64,000 nucleotides of DNA, taken from contig JBGAGV010000019.1 of assembly GCA_044226525.1 (NCBI GenBank), positions 112,338 through 176,337 of the forward strand. Reading direction: 5' to 3'. The stretch is from VFJQ01 sp044226525 (GTDB taxonomy: Bacteria; Verrucomicrobiota; Verrucomicrobiia; Chthoniobacterales; Chthoniobacteraceae). Of the stretch, positions 40,981 through 49,739 are shown piece by piece (the stretch's first letter is position 1; every line of letters starts with the position of its first letter). The position numbers and the translations under genes were made by a program. Under the pieces are notes generated by a model. The model was given only the letters and a program-made list of their open reading frames with translations, was not told the origin of the DNA and ran no database searches.

Positions 40981-41169
40981 GGCGCGACGCTGGCGCGACC
41001 GGCGCGGACGGTCAAGCGGAGGAAGTGCTCGCGTTCGTGCAAAGGCAAGCTCGCTCGTGGTGTTCCTTGGATGGCAGGCGCCCCGCCTGTCGGCGAGAAG
41101 AGCGGTTTTACCGGCCGCCGGGCGGTGCCCCTGCAAAAATCCGGGCGCGCGCGCCTCAAATTTTGTCCG

Positions 41170-41213
41170 TTGACACTCTTTGAGGGTGTGGAAGTAAAGT
41201 TAGCCTTAGCTAA
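41170..41213 (+). promoter_or_regulatory. mntH promoter with MntR/DtxR-type box
   Basis: A perfect -35 TTGACA (41170-41175) is followed, after 19 bases, by TAAAGT (41195-41200). The palindrome TTAGC-CTTA-GCTAA (41200-41213) overlaps the expected transcription start and resembles known DtxR/MntR boxes. It lies just before the mntH ATG, so Mn-loaded MntR would block transcription. It also leaves little room for a Shine-Dalgarno. Confidence 0.8.
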
Positions 41214-41220
41214 ATTTTGT

Positions 41221-42600
41221 ATGTCCACCATGTCTGAACCGATGAATGATCATGCGCCGCAGGAGGGCTGGCAGCGAGCTGGCCAGGTGTCGCTGCCGGA
41301 AGTCTTCCGCTCCGTCCCGGTGCCCGCGCAGGCTTCATTCTGGCGAAAGATTCTCGCCTTCGCCGGTCCCGGGTTCCTCGTCTCGGTCGGCTATATGGAC
41401 CCGGGTAACTGGGCCACCGACCTCGCGGGTGGCGCGCGTTATGGCTACACGCTGCTTTCGGTCATCCTCATTTCGAACCTGATGGCGATCCTGCTGCAGC
41501 ACCTTTGCGTGAAGCTCGGGGTGGTCACCGGGCGGGATCTCGCCCAGGCCTGCCGCGATCATTACTCCAAGCCGGTGGTGTGGGTGCTCTGGCTCCTGTG
41601 TGAGGCGGCCATCGCCGCCTGCGACCTGGCGGAAGTGGTCGGCTCGGCGATCGGTCTCCAACTTCTCTTCGGCATCCCGCTGGTCTGGGGTTGCGTCATC
41701 ACGTCGCTCGATGTGCTCGTCGTTCTACTCCTGCAAAACCGCGGCTTTCGTTACGTCGAGGCGCTGGTCATTACGCTCATCCTCACCATCGGCGGATGCT
41801 TCGCGGCTGACCTGTTCTTTGCGAAGCCGGACCTCGGCGGTGTCGTGCGCGGCTTCGTCCCGTCGATGGAGATTCTCCAAAACAAGGAAATGCTCTTCGT
41901 TGCCATCGGCATCCTTGGCGCGACAGTCATGCCGCATAATCTCTACCTGCACAGCTCGATCGTGCAGACGCGCAATTTTAATCGGGACGAAGCGGGCAAA
42001 ACGGAAGCGATCAAGTTTGCCACGATCGATTCCACCGTGGCGCTGATGTTTGCGCTCTTCATTAATGGCGGCATCCTGGTCCTCGCGGCGGCGGCGTTTC
42101 ATCGCACCGGGCATCAGGATGTGGCGGAAATTCAGGAGGCTTATCATCTGCTCAGCCCGGTGTTGGGCGTGGGTGTTGCGAGCACTCTGTTTGCGCTGGC
42201 CCTGCTCGCCAGCGGGCAGAATTCGACCCTCACCGGCACGCTCGCCGGCCAGATCGTGATGGAGGGCTTTCTCAATATCCGGCTTGCTCCGTGGCTTCGC
42301 CGCCTCATCACGCGCCTCATCGCCATCGTGCCGGCAGTGTGCGTGATTGGATTCTTCGGCGAGAGCCGCACGACCGATCTGCTCATCTGGAGCCAGGTCA
42401 TCCTTTCGATGCAGCTCAGCTTCGCAGTGATCCCGCTACTGCTTTTCACCGGCGAACGGGCGAAGATGGGACGCTTCGTGAACCCCGGCTGGATCAAGGT
42501 GATCGCGTGGATTTCCGCATCGATCATCGTCGTGCTGAATCTCAAGCTCCTCTTCGACTTCTTCACCCCCGAGTCCTGGCAAAAAGCCCTCGGATTTTAA
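41221..42600 (+). CDS. mntH: NRAMP-type Mn(II)/Fe(II):H+ symporter
   Basis: A 459-residue transporter with about 11 transmembrane helices. The metal-binding DPGN motif is Asp60-Pro-Gly-Asn63 in TM1 and MPH is at 237-239 in TM6. NRAMP proteins import divalent manganese and iron. An unusually long polar N-terminus (about 40 residues) precedes TM1. The ATG at 41221 is the first in-frame Met; a further Met-rich region follows. It is followed by a usp gene eight bases on, in one operon, and controlled by MntR. Confidence 0.96.
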   Translation: MSTMSEPMNDHAPQEGWQRAGQVSLPEVFRSVPVPAQASFWRKILAFAGPGFLVSVGYMDPGNWATDLAGGARYGYTLLSVILISNLMAILLQHLCVKLGVVTGRDLAQACRDHYSKPVVWVLWLLCEAAIAACDLAEVVGSAIGLQLLFGIPLVWGCVITSLDVLVVLLLQNRGFRYVEALVITLILTIGGCFAADLFFAKPDLGGVVRGFVPSMEILQNKEMLFVAIGILGATVMPHNLYLHSSIVQTRNFNRDEAGKTEAIKFATIDSTVALMFALFINGGILVLAAAAFHRTGHQDVAEIQEAYHLLSPVLGVGVASTLFALALLASGQNSTLTGTLAGQIVMEGFLNIRLAPWLRRLITRLIAIVPAVCVIGFFGESRTTDLLIWSQVILSMQLSFAVIPLLLFTGERAKMGRFVNPGWIKVIAWISASIIVVLNLKLLFDFFTPESWQKALGF

Positions 42601-42608
42601 ACGCTGCC

Positions 42609-43037
42609 ATGTATCGCAAAATCCTCGTCGCCCTCGACACCACCGCCTCCGACCGGGAACTGCTGCCGCACGTCACCGCGCTGGCGTCGCTGATGAAAAG
42701 TGAGCTGGTGCTCGTGCACGTGGCCGATGGCTGGGTGGCGCGCAATTTCGATCAGCTCAATCTCGCCGAATCGGAAGAGATGCAGGCAGACTGGAAATAT
42801 CTCGAAGACACCGCGGAAAAACTGCGCGCGGAAAGCGGGCTCACGGTCTCGACGCGTCTCGCGCTGGGTAATCCACCGGTGCAGATCCTGAAGACAGCGG
42901 AACTCGAGGCGGTGGACCTGATCGCCCTCGCCTCGCACGGACATCGGCTGGTCGGCGACATCATCCACGGCAGCACGATCGACGCCGTCCGGCACAAAGC
43001 CCGCGTGCCCATCGTCGTGGTGCCGCCGAAGCGGTAA
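42609..43037 (+). CDS. Universal stress protein UspA family
   Basis: A 142-residue Usp-domain protein: begins YRKILVALDTTASDRELL, ends with ASHGHRLVGDIIHGSTIDAVRHKARVPIVVV, where G-H-x9-G-S-T forms the ATP-binding loop (G-2x-G-9x-G(S/T)). It follows mntH by eight bases, so expression should track manganese. Usp next to NRAMP is common and may tie metal import to stress. Confidence 0.93.
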   Translation: MYRKILVALDTTASDRELLPHVTALASLMKSELVLVHVADGWVARNFDQLNLAESEEMQADWKYLEDTAEKLRAESGLTVSTRLALGNPPVQILKTAELEAVDLIALASHGHRLVGDIIHGSTIDAVRHKARVPIVVVPPKR

Positions 43038-43045
43038 CCCGGTGC

Positions 43046-43957
43046 TCAGCCGATTCGGGTGGCCGCCGCTTGCTGGTTGAAGCCGGCGATGCTGACAAGC
43101 GCGGAGGAAGTCAAATTCTGGCGGACTGACCACGCGCCGTAGATCACCTGCCAGAGGGCGCTTGCGCCGGGAGCTTCGCCGAGTTGCGGGACGAGGCTGG
43201 GGACGGTGAAGTCTGCCTCCAGATCACGGATAGCCTGACGCAGGGCAGCGGCTCGATCGCGGCGATGGGTGAAGGGAACACCGGGAGTGGTTTCGATAGG
43301 CAGGGCCGCGTCGCGGGTGAGGACGACCGCGCCGGCGCCTTCGCTAAGCGGGGTAGGGGCGAGGCGCCAGTCGTGGAAGGCTTCGCACAGGATCCAGTCG
43401 ATCTCTTCGCAGCCGACAACGACGGCTTGATCGCATTGGTTCAAGGCGAGCAGTTGTGCGGCGAACTGCAGCGCGGCGAGGCCGATCGAATTGTCGCCCA
43501 CGAGCGTGTAGCTGGCGCCATCGATGCCGAGTGCGGCGGCGAGGTGACTGGCGGGCGCGTTGTAAACCGTCTCCGGAAAGAGCAGAGGGCTGGCGGCGTT
43601 GGCGCCTTGTTTCACGATCTGGTCGTAGAAACGGCGTGTGTAGATGACGCCGCCATCGCTTACGGCGAACACCAGTGCGGTGCGCGGCCCGGCAGTGAGG
43701 CCGGCATCGGCGAGTGCAGCCTGTGCAGCGGCCACGGCGAAATAACTGATCGGGCTGGAGCGCCGGAGTCGTGGCTGGCGCGCGAGGTGTTCGACGAGCT
43801 TCGGCGGCACCGGGCTGCTCGGGAAAACGCGTCCGGTTTCCGGGTTTTGCACCGGCTTGGGCTCGGCGCAGGTGCCGGCGCGAAGGGCGGTAAAGACACC
43901 GTCGAGATCGGCGCCGAGCGGAGTGATCCAGCCGAGTCCGGCGATGGCCGCTTTCAT
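43046..43957 (-). CDS. Ketosynthase-like protein lacking the catalytic triad (chain-length-factor-like)
   Basis: A 303-residue thiolase-fold protein that starts like a KAS enzyme (AAIAGLGWITPLGADLD). Where active ketosynthases have the nucleophile (A-C-A-S-G), this has G-D-N-S (154-157), and the region that usually holds catalytic His-Gly-T/G-H-x-x-G is reduced to QLGEAPGAS. It is about 100 residues shorter than FabF. Its ATG overlaps the stop of the intact ketosynthase gene (ATGA). A KS plus KS-like pair is the pattern of type II PKS KS-alpha/chain-length-factor pairs. Confidence 0.82.
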   Translation of the reverse strand: MKAAIAGLGWITPLGADLDGVFTALRAGTCAEPKPVQNPETGRVFPSSPVPPKLVEHLARQPRLRRSSPISYFAVAAAQAALADAGLTAGPRTALVFAVSDGGVIYTRRFYDQIVKQGANAASPLLFPETVYNAPASHLAAALGIDGASYTLVGDNSIGLAALQFAAQLLALNQCDQAVVVGCEEIDWILCEAFHDWRLAPTPLSEGAGAVVLTRDAALPIETTPGVPFTHRRDRAAALRQAIRDLEADFTVPSLVPQLGEAPGASALWQVIYGAWSVRQNLTSSALVSIAGFNQQAAATRIG

Positions 43958-45150
43958 GGTGCTTCGAGCACGAGGCTCGCATTGGTGCCGCCGAAGCCGA
44001 ACGAGTTCGAGAGTGCGCGCCGCGGTCGGGCGGCGCGCGCGGCGTTGGCGACGATGTCGAGGGCAAACGCGGGATCGGGTTCGGCGTAGTTGATATTCGG
44101 TGGGAGAAAACCGCCGCGCAGCGCGAGCACGGAAAAAACAGCTTCGACGGCTCCGGCCGCGCCGAGCGAATGGCCCATCATGGATTTTGTGGAGCTGACC
44201 GGCACGGTGGTTCCGAAGAGCTGCGCGATGGCGAGTCCTTCCGTGGCGTCGTTGAAGGTCGTCGCGGTGCCGTGCGCGTTGATGTAATCGATGTCGCCCG
44301 CAACGCGCCCGGCATCGGCCAGCGCACGCTCCATTGCCAGGCGCGGACCGATGCCGCTCGGGTGTGGCTGGGTGAGGTGATGATTGTCCGTGGCGATGCC
44401 GTAACCGGTGACCTCCGCGAGAATCGAAGCGCCGCGCCGCTGTGCGGAATCCCATTCCTCCAGCGCGAGCATGGCGGCGCCTTCGCCGAGCACGAGGCCG
44501 GTGCGATTTTTGTCGAAGGGGCGCACCTTTTCGGAAGTCGAAGCCTGGAGCGAATCGAACCCGACGAAGACCAGTTCCGAGATGGCATCGTAACCGCCGC
44601 ACAGCACCGCACGATGCACCCCGCCGCGCACGAGTTGAAACGCATGCCCCACCGCATTCGTGCCGGACGCGCATGCGTTGGCGATAATCTGCATCGACAC
44701 CGATGCCCAGCCGCAGGAGTCGAGGCCATCGAGCACCGCTTTCTGCGGCATGTAATTCGCCAGCCATCCGGCACGCTCCCGCAGGCGTTGCTTCGCGATC
44801 TGTGCGCGATGATACCGCTCGCCGAAGCTCATGCCGCCACTGGTCGTGCCGATGACGGCCAGCTCGGGTGTGAAGGCGCCGTCGCCCCGCTGCAGCTCGC
44901 GCATCGCAGCGGAGGTAAACCGGCTCGCACGGTGCCAGCGGTGATCGACGATCGGGAGCCCCCCGTCGTCCACTTGCCCGGCAGTTTTCGCGCGGCACTT
45001 CGACACATCGAAAACCGTCATCGGCGTCACCGCATCCCGCGCGGTGCGGAGGCTGACTTCGTTCGCCGCTGCATCCGCCCCAAGCGGGCTCACGACACCG
45101 ATCGCCGTGACGGCGACGCGGTGGGGTGGTATGGAAGTGGAGGTGGGCAT
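43954..45150 (-). CDS. 3-oxoacyl-ACP synthase II (FabF/KAS II)
   Basis: A 398-residue condensing enzyme with the nucleophile Cys160 in NACASG, NAHGT (about 294-298) and KSMMGHSLGAAGAVEAV (second catalytic His), and the GFGGTNASLV tail. It elongates acyl-ACP by decarboxylative condensation with malonyl-ACP. ATG at 45150 is preferred to GTG two codons earlier. It lacks neighbouring ACP or reductase genes, but its immediate partner is the Cys-less ketosynthase-like gene, suggesting a specialised product (aryl polyene or other polyene), not the housekeeping fatty-acid pathway. Confidence 0.93.
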   Translation of the reverse strand: MPTSTSIPPHRVAVTAIGVVSPLGADAAANEVSLRTARDAVTPMTVFDVSKCRAKTAGQVDDGGLPIVDHRWHRASRFTSAAMRELQRGDGAFTPELAVIGTTSGGMSFGERYHRAQIAKQRLRERAGWLANYMPQKAVLDGLDSCGWASVSMQIIANACASGTNAVGHAFQLVRGGVHRAVLCGGYDAISELVFVGFDSLQASTSEKVRPFDKNRTGLVLGEGAAMLALEEWDSAQRRGASILAEVTGYGIATDNHHLTQPHPSGIGPRLAMERALADAGRVAGDIDYINAHGTATTFNDATEGLAIAQLFGTTVPVSSTKSMMGHSLGAAGAVEAVFSVLALRGGFLPPNINYAEPDPAFALDIVANAARAARPRRALSNSFGFGGTNASLVLEAP

Positions 45151-45245
45151 CAGCACTTACATAGGCCACAAGTCGCCCTCGTGCGCCACTCTTCCGCTCA
45201 GGATTGCCCCTTGCCGTAACGCGAGGGGCGGGGAATACGAGCCGG

Positions 45246-45578
45246 ATGTTCATTCAAGCCCTGATCTTTGCCGCGATGCTCGATTTCATGTGGAACGATT
45301 CCGTCTGGTGGACCGTGCTCGGATTTCTCGCGCAGGGACTCTTTTCCGCCCGTTTCCTCGTGCAATGGCTGGCCTCGGAGAAACACCGCAAGGTGGTGGT
45401 GCCGGTGCACTTCTGGTATTTCAGCATCGCGGGGGGGTGGCTGAACCTCGCCTACACGACGCATATCTGGAAAGCCCCGCTCATTCTCGGCGCCGTCGCC
45501 TCGCTCATTACCTCCCATCGCAATCTGCATCTGCACAACGTGGGCAAGGACCGGGAAGCGGCGGAGGCCACGCCCTGA
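45246..45578 (+). CDS. Lipid A biosynthesis N-terminal (LAB_N)-domain membrane protein
   Basis: A 110-residue protein with three hydrophobic helices (about 9-30, 44-66, 73-90). GFLAQGLFSARFLVQWLASE and FWYFSIAGGWLNLAYTTH are the LAB_N signature found at the N-terminus of some glycosyltransferases and as stand-alone small proteins; in most genomes it precedes a dolichol-phosphate mannosyltransferase-like gene, absent here. It probably helps lipid-linked sugar transfer to lipid A. ATG 45246; divergent from the KAS genes. Confidence 0.85.
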   Translation: MFIQALIFAAMLDFMWNDSVWWTVLGFLAQGLFSARFLVQWLASEKHRKVVVPVHFWYFSIAGGWLNLAYTTHIWKAPLILGAVASLITSHRNLHLHNVGKDREAAEATP

Positions 45579-45583
45579 GCGGA

Positions 45584-46132
45584 TCAGGCACTTACGCCCT
45601 TGGGCGTCTCCACCCAGCGTGCCCAGAGCCAGCACAGATCGCTGAGGCGATTGAGATAACGGACGATTTCGCCGCTGGCAGGAAAGCCTTGTTCGCGGCA
45701 GGCGCACACCGCGCGCTCAGCCTGGCGGCAGGCGGTTCGGGCGGAATCGAGCAGCGCGCTTGCCGGCGTGGCGCCGGGAGTAGCCCAGCCAGCGTAGCTG
45801 ATCTGGTGATTCTTTTCGAGATCATCGATCCGGGCAGTGAGCGCTTCGACCATCGCTTCGGTCACAAGCGGGTAGCCCTGCTCCCGGTAGCGCTCGCGAT
45901 CCTCGGCAGCGACGGCCAGTTCACCCATCAGCGTCACCAGTTCTTTCTGAATCGCCAGCACCGGCTCGGTAATGGCGGTGTCGGCGCAAAAAGCGCGCAC
46001 CAGGCCGAGCGCGGTATTCAGTTCGTCGCACGAACCGTAGGCGGCGACGCGCAGGTCGGTCTTCGACACGCGGCGGCCAAACATCAGCGCCGTTGTGCCG
46101 TCGTCCCCGGTCTTGGTGGCGATCGAATTCAT
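45584..46132 (-). CDS. pduO: Cob(I)alamin adenosyltransferase, PduO type
   Basis: A 182-residue enzyme converting cob(I)alamin and ATP to adenosylcobalamin. The N-terminal TKTGDDGTT phosphate-binding loop (6-14), GSCDELNTALGL and the C-terminal YLNRLSDLCWLWAR with Arg/Asp are the PduO signature. It assembles as a trimer. ATG at 46132 has GGAGAGGG 8 bases upstream; the Met six codons earlier lacks one. It implies a B12-dependent enzyme elsewhere. Stop lies five bases beyond the LAB_N stop (convergent). Confidence 0.94.
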   Translation of the reverse strand: MNSIATKTGDDGTTALMFGRRVSKTDLRVAAYGSCDELNTALGLVRAFCADTAITEPVLAIQKELVTLMGELAVAAEDRERYREQGYPLVTEAMVEALTARIDDLEKNHQISYAGWATPGATPASALLDSARTACRQAERAVCACREQGFPASGEIVRYLNRLSDLCWLWARWVETPKGVSA

Positions 46133-46151
46133 GGCCGTTTCCCTCTCCATC

Positions 46152-46556
46152 CTAGCGCTGCTCGATGCGCAGATATTCGCCCACCGCGAGTTTGATAAAA
46201 TACGGCCCCGATGCTTTTTCGCGAGGATGGTAAATCGACAGCCCGTTCGCGTCGTCCTTCCCGGCGCGAATCATATCCGGATCGTCGATCTTGCTCTTCT
46301 CGTAATTGGCCGGCGCCCAGTCGTGGCCCTGCCACTTCACCACCGGCTCCGGCACGGCGAGCGCGGGCACCGGCACGGTGTAGTAGTGGCTGTCGCCGGC
46401 CGCGGTGACTTCCGCGAATTGCTCCAGCGCCGCGGCCTGGGGATGATCCACCACCGAATACGCGACCACGCCTGCGAAAGCGATCAGCACGGCCGCGCAG
46501 ATGCTGGTGGCGGCGCGCGGGGCAAAGAAAGCGGTTTGGGGATCGGTTTCGCTCAT
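46152..46556 (-). CDS. Small membrane-anchored protein of unknown function
   Basis: A 134-residue protein with one N-terminal transmembrane helix (about 19-37, ICAAVLIAFAGVVAYSVV) and a periplasmic Pro/Val-rich part (VPVPALAVPEPVVKWQG). No family recognised. It lies between serine acetyltransferase (9 nt upstream) and PduO, all in the same direction, probably one transcript. Confidence 0.7.
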   Translation of the reverse strand: MSETDPQTAFFAPRAATSICAAVLIAFAGVVAYSVVDHPQAAALEQFAEVTAAGDSHYYTVPVPALAVPEPVVKWQGHDWAPANYEKSKIDDPDMIRAGKDDANGLSIYHPREKASGPYFIKLAVGEYLRIEQR

Positions 46557-46565
46557 CGGTGGGCG

Positions 46566-47474
46566 TCAGATCATCCAGTCATCCACGACGACCTGGGTGC
46601 GCTTGTCCTTGTTCAGGATTTGCAGTTGTTTCTCTTCGTAGATCACCAGGGAGCGTGGCGGAATGCTGTGCGTCACGAAGATATTCGCGCCGATGGTCGA
46701 GCCGGCGCCGATGACCGTATCGCCGCCCATGATGGTGGTGCCGGAATAAACCGTGACCCGGTCTTCGATCGTCGGATGACGCTTCACGCCGCGCAACGCC
46801 TGCCCGCCGGCCAGCGATCGCGCGATCAGCGCGACGCCCTGGTAAAGTTTCACGCGTTCGCCGATCACGCTCGTCTCGCCGATCACCACACCGGTGCCGT
46901 GATCGATGAAAAAGCTGCGCCCGATTTTGGCCCCGGGGTGAATATCGATTCCCGTGCGCGAGTGAGCCCATTCCGTCATGATGCGCGGCACGATCGGCAC
47001 GCACAGTTCGTAGAGCACGTGGGCCGCGCGCTGGATCGCTACGGCTTCGAGATACGGATAAGCGAGGATGATTTCGTCGGTCGTGCTCGCCGCCGGGTCG
47101 CCGTCGAACGCCGCCTGCACATCGGTCGTCAGCAGCGCACGCACCTCCGGCAGTCGCTCGAGGAAATCAAAGAGCACCCGTTCCGCCTTCGCTTCCGGGC
47201 AGCCTGGCTCGCGCAGCCGCAGGCTCTTTGCGATTTCCGCCCGCAGATGATCCGCGACCGCGGTCACGCGATAGCTCGTCACGCGCGGCAGATGCACCGA
47301 GCGAATCGGCTCCTGGTCGTGAAACCCGGGGAAGAGAAGCTGGAGCAAGTCTTCGCAAAACGTCGCCAGCGCCCGCTTCGACGGCAGGTTTGCGCCATCG
47401 ACGTGATTGATCCCCCCACAGCTTTCATAGCTGTGCAGAATCGCATCGGTGATCTTGGACAGGTCTTTGTCCAT
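46566..47474 (-). CDS. cysE: Serine O-acetyltransferase
   Basis: A 302-residue SAT that acetylates serine for cysteine synthesis. An alpha-helical N-terminal half (about 1-165) leads into a left-handed beta-helix of hexapeptide repeats (about 180-280): HPGAKIGRSFFIDHGTGVVIGETSVIG contains the catalytic Asp-His pair, and GANIFVTHSIPPRSLV ends the coil. This N-terminal extension fits the EpsC-like or longer SATs (about 300 aa). The C-terminal tail is the probable cysteine-synthase contact and feedback element (DDWMI; the terminal Ile is typical). Confidence 0.92.
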   Translation of the reverse strand: MDKDLSKITDAILHSYESCGGINHVDGANLPSKRALATFCEDLLQLLFPGFHDQEPIRSVHLPRVTSYRVTAVADHLRAEIAKSLRLREPGCPEAKAERVLFDFLERLPEVRALLTTDVQAAFDGDPAASTTDEIILAYPYLEAVAIQRAAHVLYELCVPIVPRIMTEWAHSRTGIDIHPGAKIGRSFFIDHGTGVVIGETSVIGERVKLYQGVALIARSLAGGQALRGVKRHPTIEDRVTVYSGTTIMGGDTVIGAGSTIGANIFVTHSIPPRSLVIYEEKQLQILNKDKRTQVVVDDWMI

Positions 47475-47522
47475 CGGACAGCGGAGTTATCCCCGTTTGC
47501 GCGTCGGCGCAATGCGTGAGTC

Positions 47523-49652
47523 TTACGGCGTGTTTTTGAACCGCGGATCTTCGAAGACGAACGGCGCTCGTTCGCCGAACCAGACGCGGTAGATGTCGTA
47601 GTTTGTTTTCATCGCTTCCTCGAGCATCGGCTTCCACGGGCGATCGCTCACCGAAAGCACGCCGGTGTTCGCGCGTTCGCCATCGAAGCCTTGAAACCAG
47701 CGGCCGGTCACCGCCTGATCGATGAGCGTGAACCACTCGATGCCCACGACAAATCCGAGCGCTGCGCCTTGCTCCACGTAGTTGCGATAGGCGAGACCGC
47801 GCTCACGCTGGGTGCCCACCTCACGCCCGCCGCTCAGTCCGCTCTCCCGGGCGGCTCCCAAGTAAAATTCGCTCAGCATCATGGGCCGCCCGCCAGTCCA
47901 TCCGTAGATGCGGCGGAGAAAGCTTCGATCGACCCCGTTCGTGTAATAGTTGAACGACATCACATCCACGTAATGCCCTGCAATGCGGCAGAGCTGCTCG
48001 TTGTTGATCGTCCCCGGCTGGAGCCGGCAGCCGAGGAGCAGATGATTCGGATCGTGCCGGCGATACGATTCCGTGATGAGCCGGAAATATTCCTCCAGAA
48101 AGACGCCGGTGAATTCCTGCACGTCCGCTTTCGCCGCCGACGATTCCACCGGCAGCACCGTGTCGCCCAGTTCCTCGAAGCTCGCTGCCGACAACTTCCA
48201 CGCGGTTTTGAATGCGGCGGCGGTCCGGTATTTCGCCGTGAGCCATTCCACGAAGCGGCGTTTGCACGCGTGCTCGCTTTTCAGCGTCGGCAGCAGGTGC
48301 GGGATGTTTTCGTAAATCGGTTCGTTCACGATGAAGTAGCCGATGAGCAGCGGATCGCTCGCCTGCTTGGGCAGTTCCCGCGCAAGATTCGCCTCGACTT
48401 GCGCGCGCGTTTTTTCATCGAAGGGATCGAAGGTTTCGCCGATCCCCGGCAGGCGCTTGATGCCGTTCCACTCGTTCAGCGGCAGGGATGCCACGCGCGG
48501 GAAATGCGCCTTTTCCCACGCCGCCTCGCCGCCGTAAGAAAACGCGCCGATGGAATTAAAACCCCACTGCCGCATGCGCGCCACCATGCGAGTGGCATAG
48601 CTGTCGGGAGTGTAGGGCTCGCCATATTTGCGGATGAGATTCGCGAGGTGAAACGACACCACCGTGCCGCCCGAATCCGCCTTCCATGCGCTGGCAAATT
48701 CCCCCGTCTGCGGCGGCACCCATTCGTAAGCAGACTCGCGCCCTTTCACGAGCGTGTAATCTTCGCCGGGATTCGAGGAGCACAGGCCAAGATGAAAGAA
48801 GGCATTCCCCGCCGGATCGACCAGCAGCCAGCGCTCGCCCTTCTTTTCCGTGTGGAAAAAGCCGGTCGCCTTCAAGCCGAGTTTCTCGCCGCTGCCCGGC
48901 AGGCCACCGAAGGTGTCGAGCTTCGGCGGCCGCAGACTCTCATACCATGCCCGCTCCGCGGCGACGTCGGCCTTGAGTTCCTCCACCGTTTTCACTTTCC
49001 CCGGCCACTCCTCGCGCGTCGCCTGGCCAAGTTGATCGACCAGCGGCTTGGCGTTTTCTGCGACCGTGGAGAGGCGAATAGTGAACGCCAGTTCCTTGCG
49101 GTCCGGCATCACGGGTGTGCTCGCGCGCCAGTTGAAGATCGACCAGTTCCACTCGCGATTGTCGGTGAGCTGTTGGAACGTGAACTCCGGCACGGCGATC
49201 TCCAGGCTGCTCCCCTCATAATTGGTGATCCGAATCGTCGGGGCATGATCCTGAAACAAATGCGGCTTCGCCGGTTTTTCCTTCGGAAATTCCCCGTCCT
49301 TGCCGCCGATCTTCCAGTGCCCACCTTGATTCAGCGCGATCGGGATGTGCATCTCGCACGCAATCGTTTTCACATCCGCGCTAACTTGGGTGAATTTCAC
49401 CACGAGCTGGTGATCGTCGCTCCACGTCACGTCGAGTTGGCTGCCCCCTTCGTATTTCAAAGCCATGCCCGCTCCGTTCGGAGTTTTCTCGTGCAGTTGG
49501 TGCACCGGCTGTTGGTCCGCCCCGAGCAGTTCGGGATAAGCGACCGTAAACGTGCCCAGGCTCCCGGCGTCGATTTCCAAGCCGTCACCGGTGAAGTGCG
49601 GTTCAGCGGCCAGAGCAAACGAAGCGAAGAATATGAGGAAGAGTGCTTTCAC
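47523..49652 (-). CDS. Secreted GH-A clan glycosidase (beta-agarase/beta-galactosidase-like)
   Basis: A 709-residue secreted protein with a signal peptide (1-15). Residues 20-230 are beta-rich (carbohydrate-binding-like), followed by a TIM barrel (about 260-690). Acid/base Glu444 lies in IVNEPIY and nucleophile Glu595 in LSEFYLG, both in the positions expected for clan GH-A retaining enzymes. The overall layout, with a VDPAGNAFFHLGLCS-type start of the barrel, resembles agarases and GH42/GH50-like enzymes. GTG start. Substrate is inferred only. Confidence 0.72.
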   Translation of the reverse strand: MKALFLIFFASFALAAEPHFTGDGLEIDAGSLGTFTVAYPELLGADQQPVHQLHEKTPNGAGMALKYEGGSQLDVTWSDDHQLVVKFTQVSADVKTIACEMHIPIALNQGGHWKIGGKDGEFPKEKPAKPHLFQDHAPTIRITNYEGSSLEIAVPEFTFQQLTDNREWNWSIFNWRASTPVMPDRKELAFTIRLSTVAENAKPLVDQLGQATREEWPGKVKTVEELKADVAAERAWYESLRPPKLDTFGGLPGSGEKLGLKATGFFHTEKKGERWLLVDPAGNAFFHLGLCSSNPGEDYTLVKGRESAYEWVPPQTGEFASAWKADSGGTVVSFHLANLIRKYGEPYTPDSYATRMVARMRQWGFNSIGAFSYGGEAAWEKAHFPRVASLPLNEWNGIKRLPGIGETFDPFDEKTRAQVEANLARELPKQASDPLLIGYFIVNEPIYENIPHLLPTLKSEHACKRRFVEWLTAKYRTAAAFKTAWKLSAASFEELGDTVLPVESSAAKADVQEFTGVFLEEYFRLITESYRRHDPNHLLLGCRLQPGTINNEQLCRIAGHYVDVMSFNYYTNGVDRSFLRRIYGWTGGRPMMLSEFYLGAARESGLSGGREVGTQRERGLAYRNYVEQGAALGFVVGIEWFTLIDQAVTGRWFQGFDGERANTGVLSVSDRPWKPMLEEAMKTNYDIYRVWFGERAPFVFEDPRFKNTP

Positions 49653-49677
49653 GGGAACTCGTCCTTGGACCGCGCAC

Positions 49678-49739
49678 GACGGTTGGTGTCCAGCCTTTAG
49701 GCTGTCCCAAAACCCACTCAGCCGTAGCTGGACGCCAAC
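49678..49739. repeat. Second copy of the GTTGGTGTCCAGC inverted repeat
   Basis: Left arm around 49681-49705 (GGTTGGTGTCCAGCC, then AGGCTGT) and right arm around 49718-49739 (GCTGGACGCCAAC) are a shorter, degenerate version of the element at 14799-14902. It ends exactly at the ligase stop codon. Confidence 0.75.

Noticed and set aside
41073..41145. GGCAGGCGCCCCGCCTGTC hairpin in the mntR-mntH gap as a terminator
   Set aside because: It lies between two divergent promoters, with no T-run; more likely intergenic palindrome debris of the kind seen elsewhere.
47691..49700. 669-codon open frame opposite the GH gene
   Set aside because: Shadow frame; Arg/His/Phe-rich with no signal or family, whereas the minus-strand gene has catalytic Glu residues.
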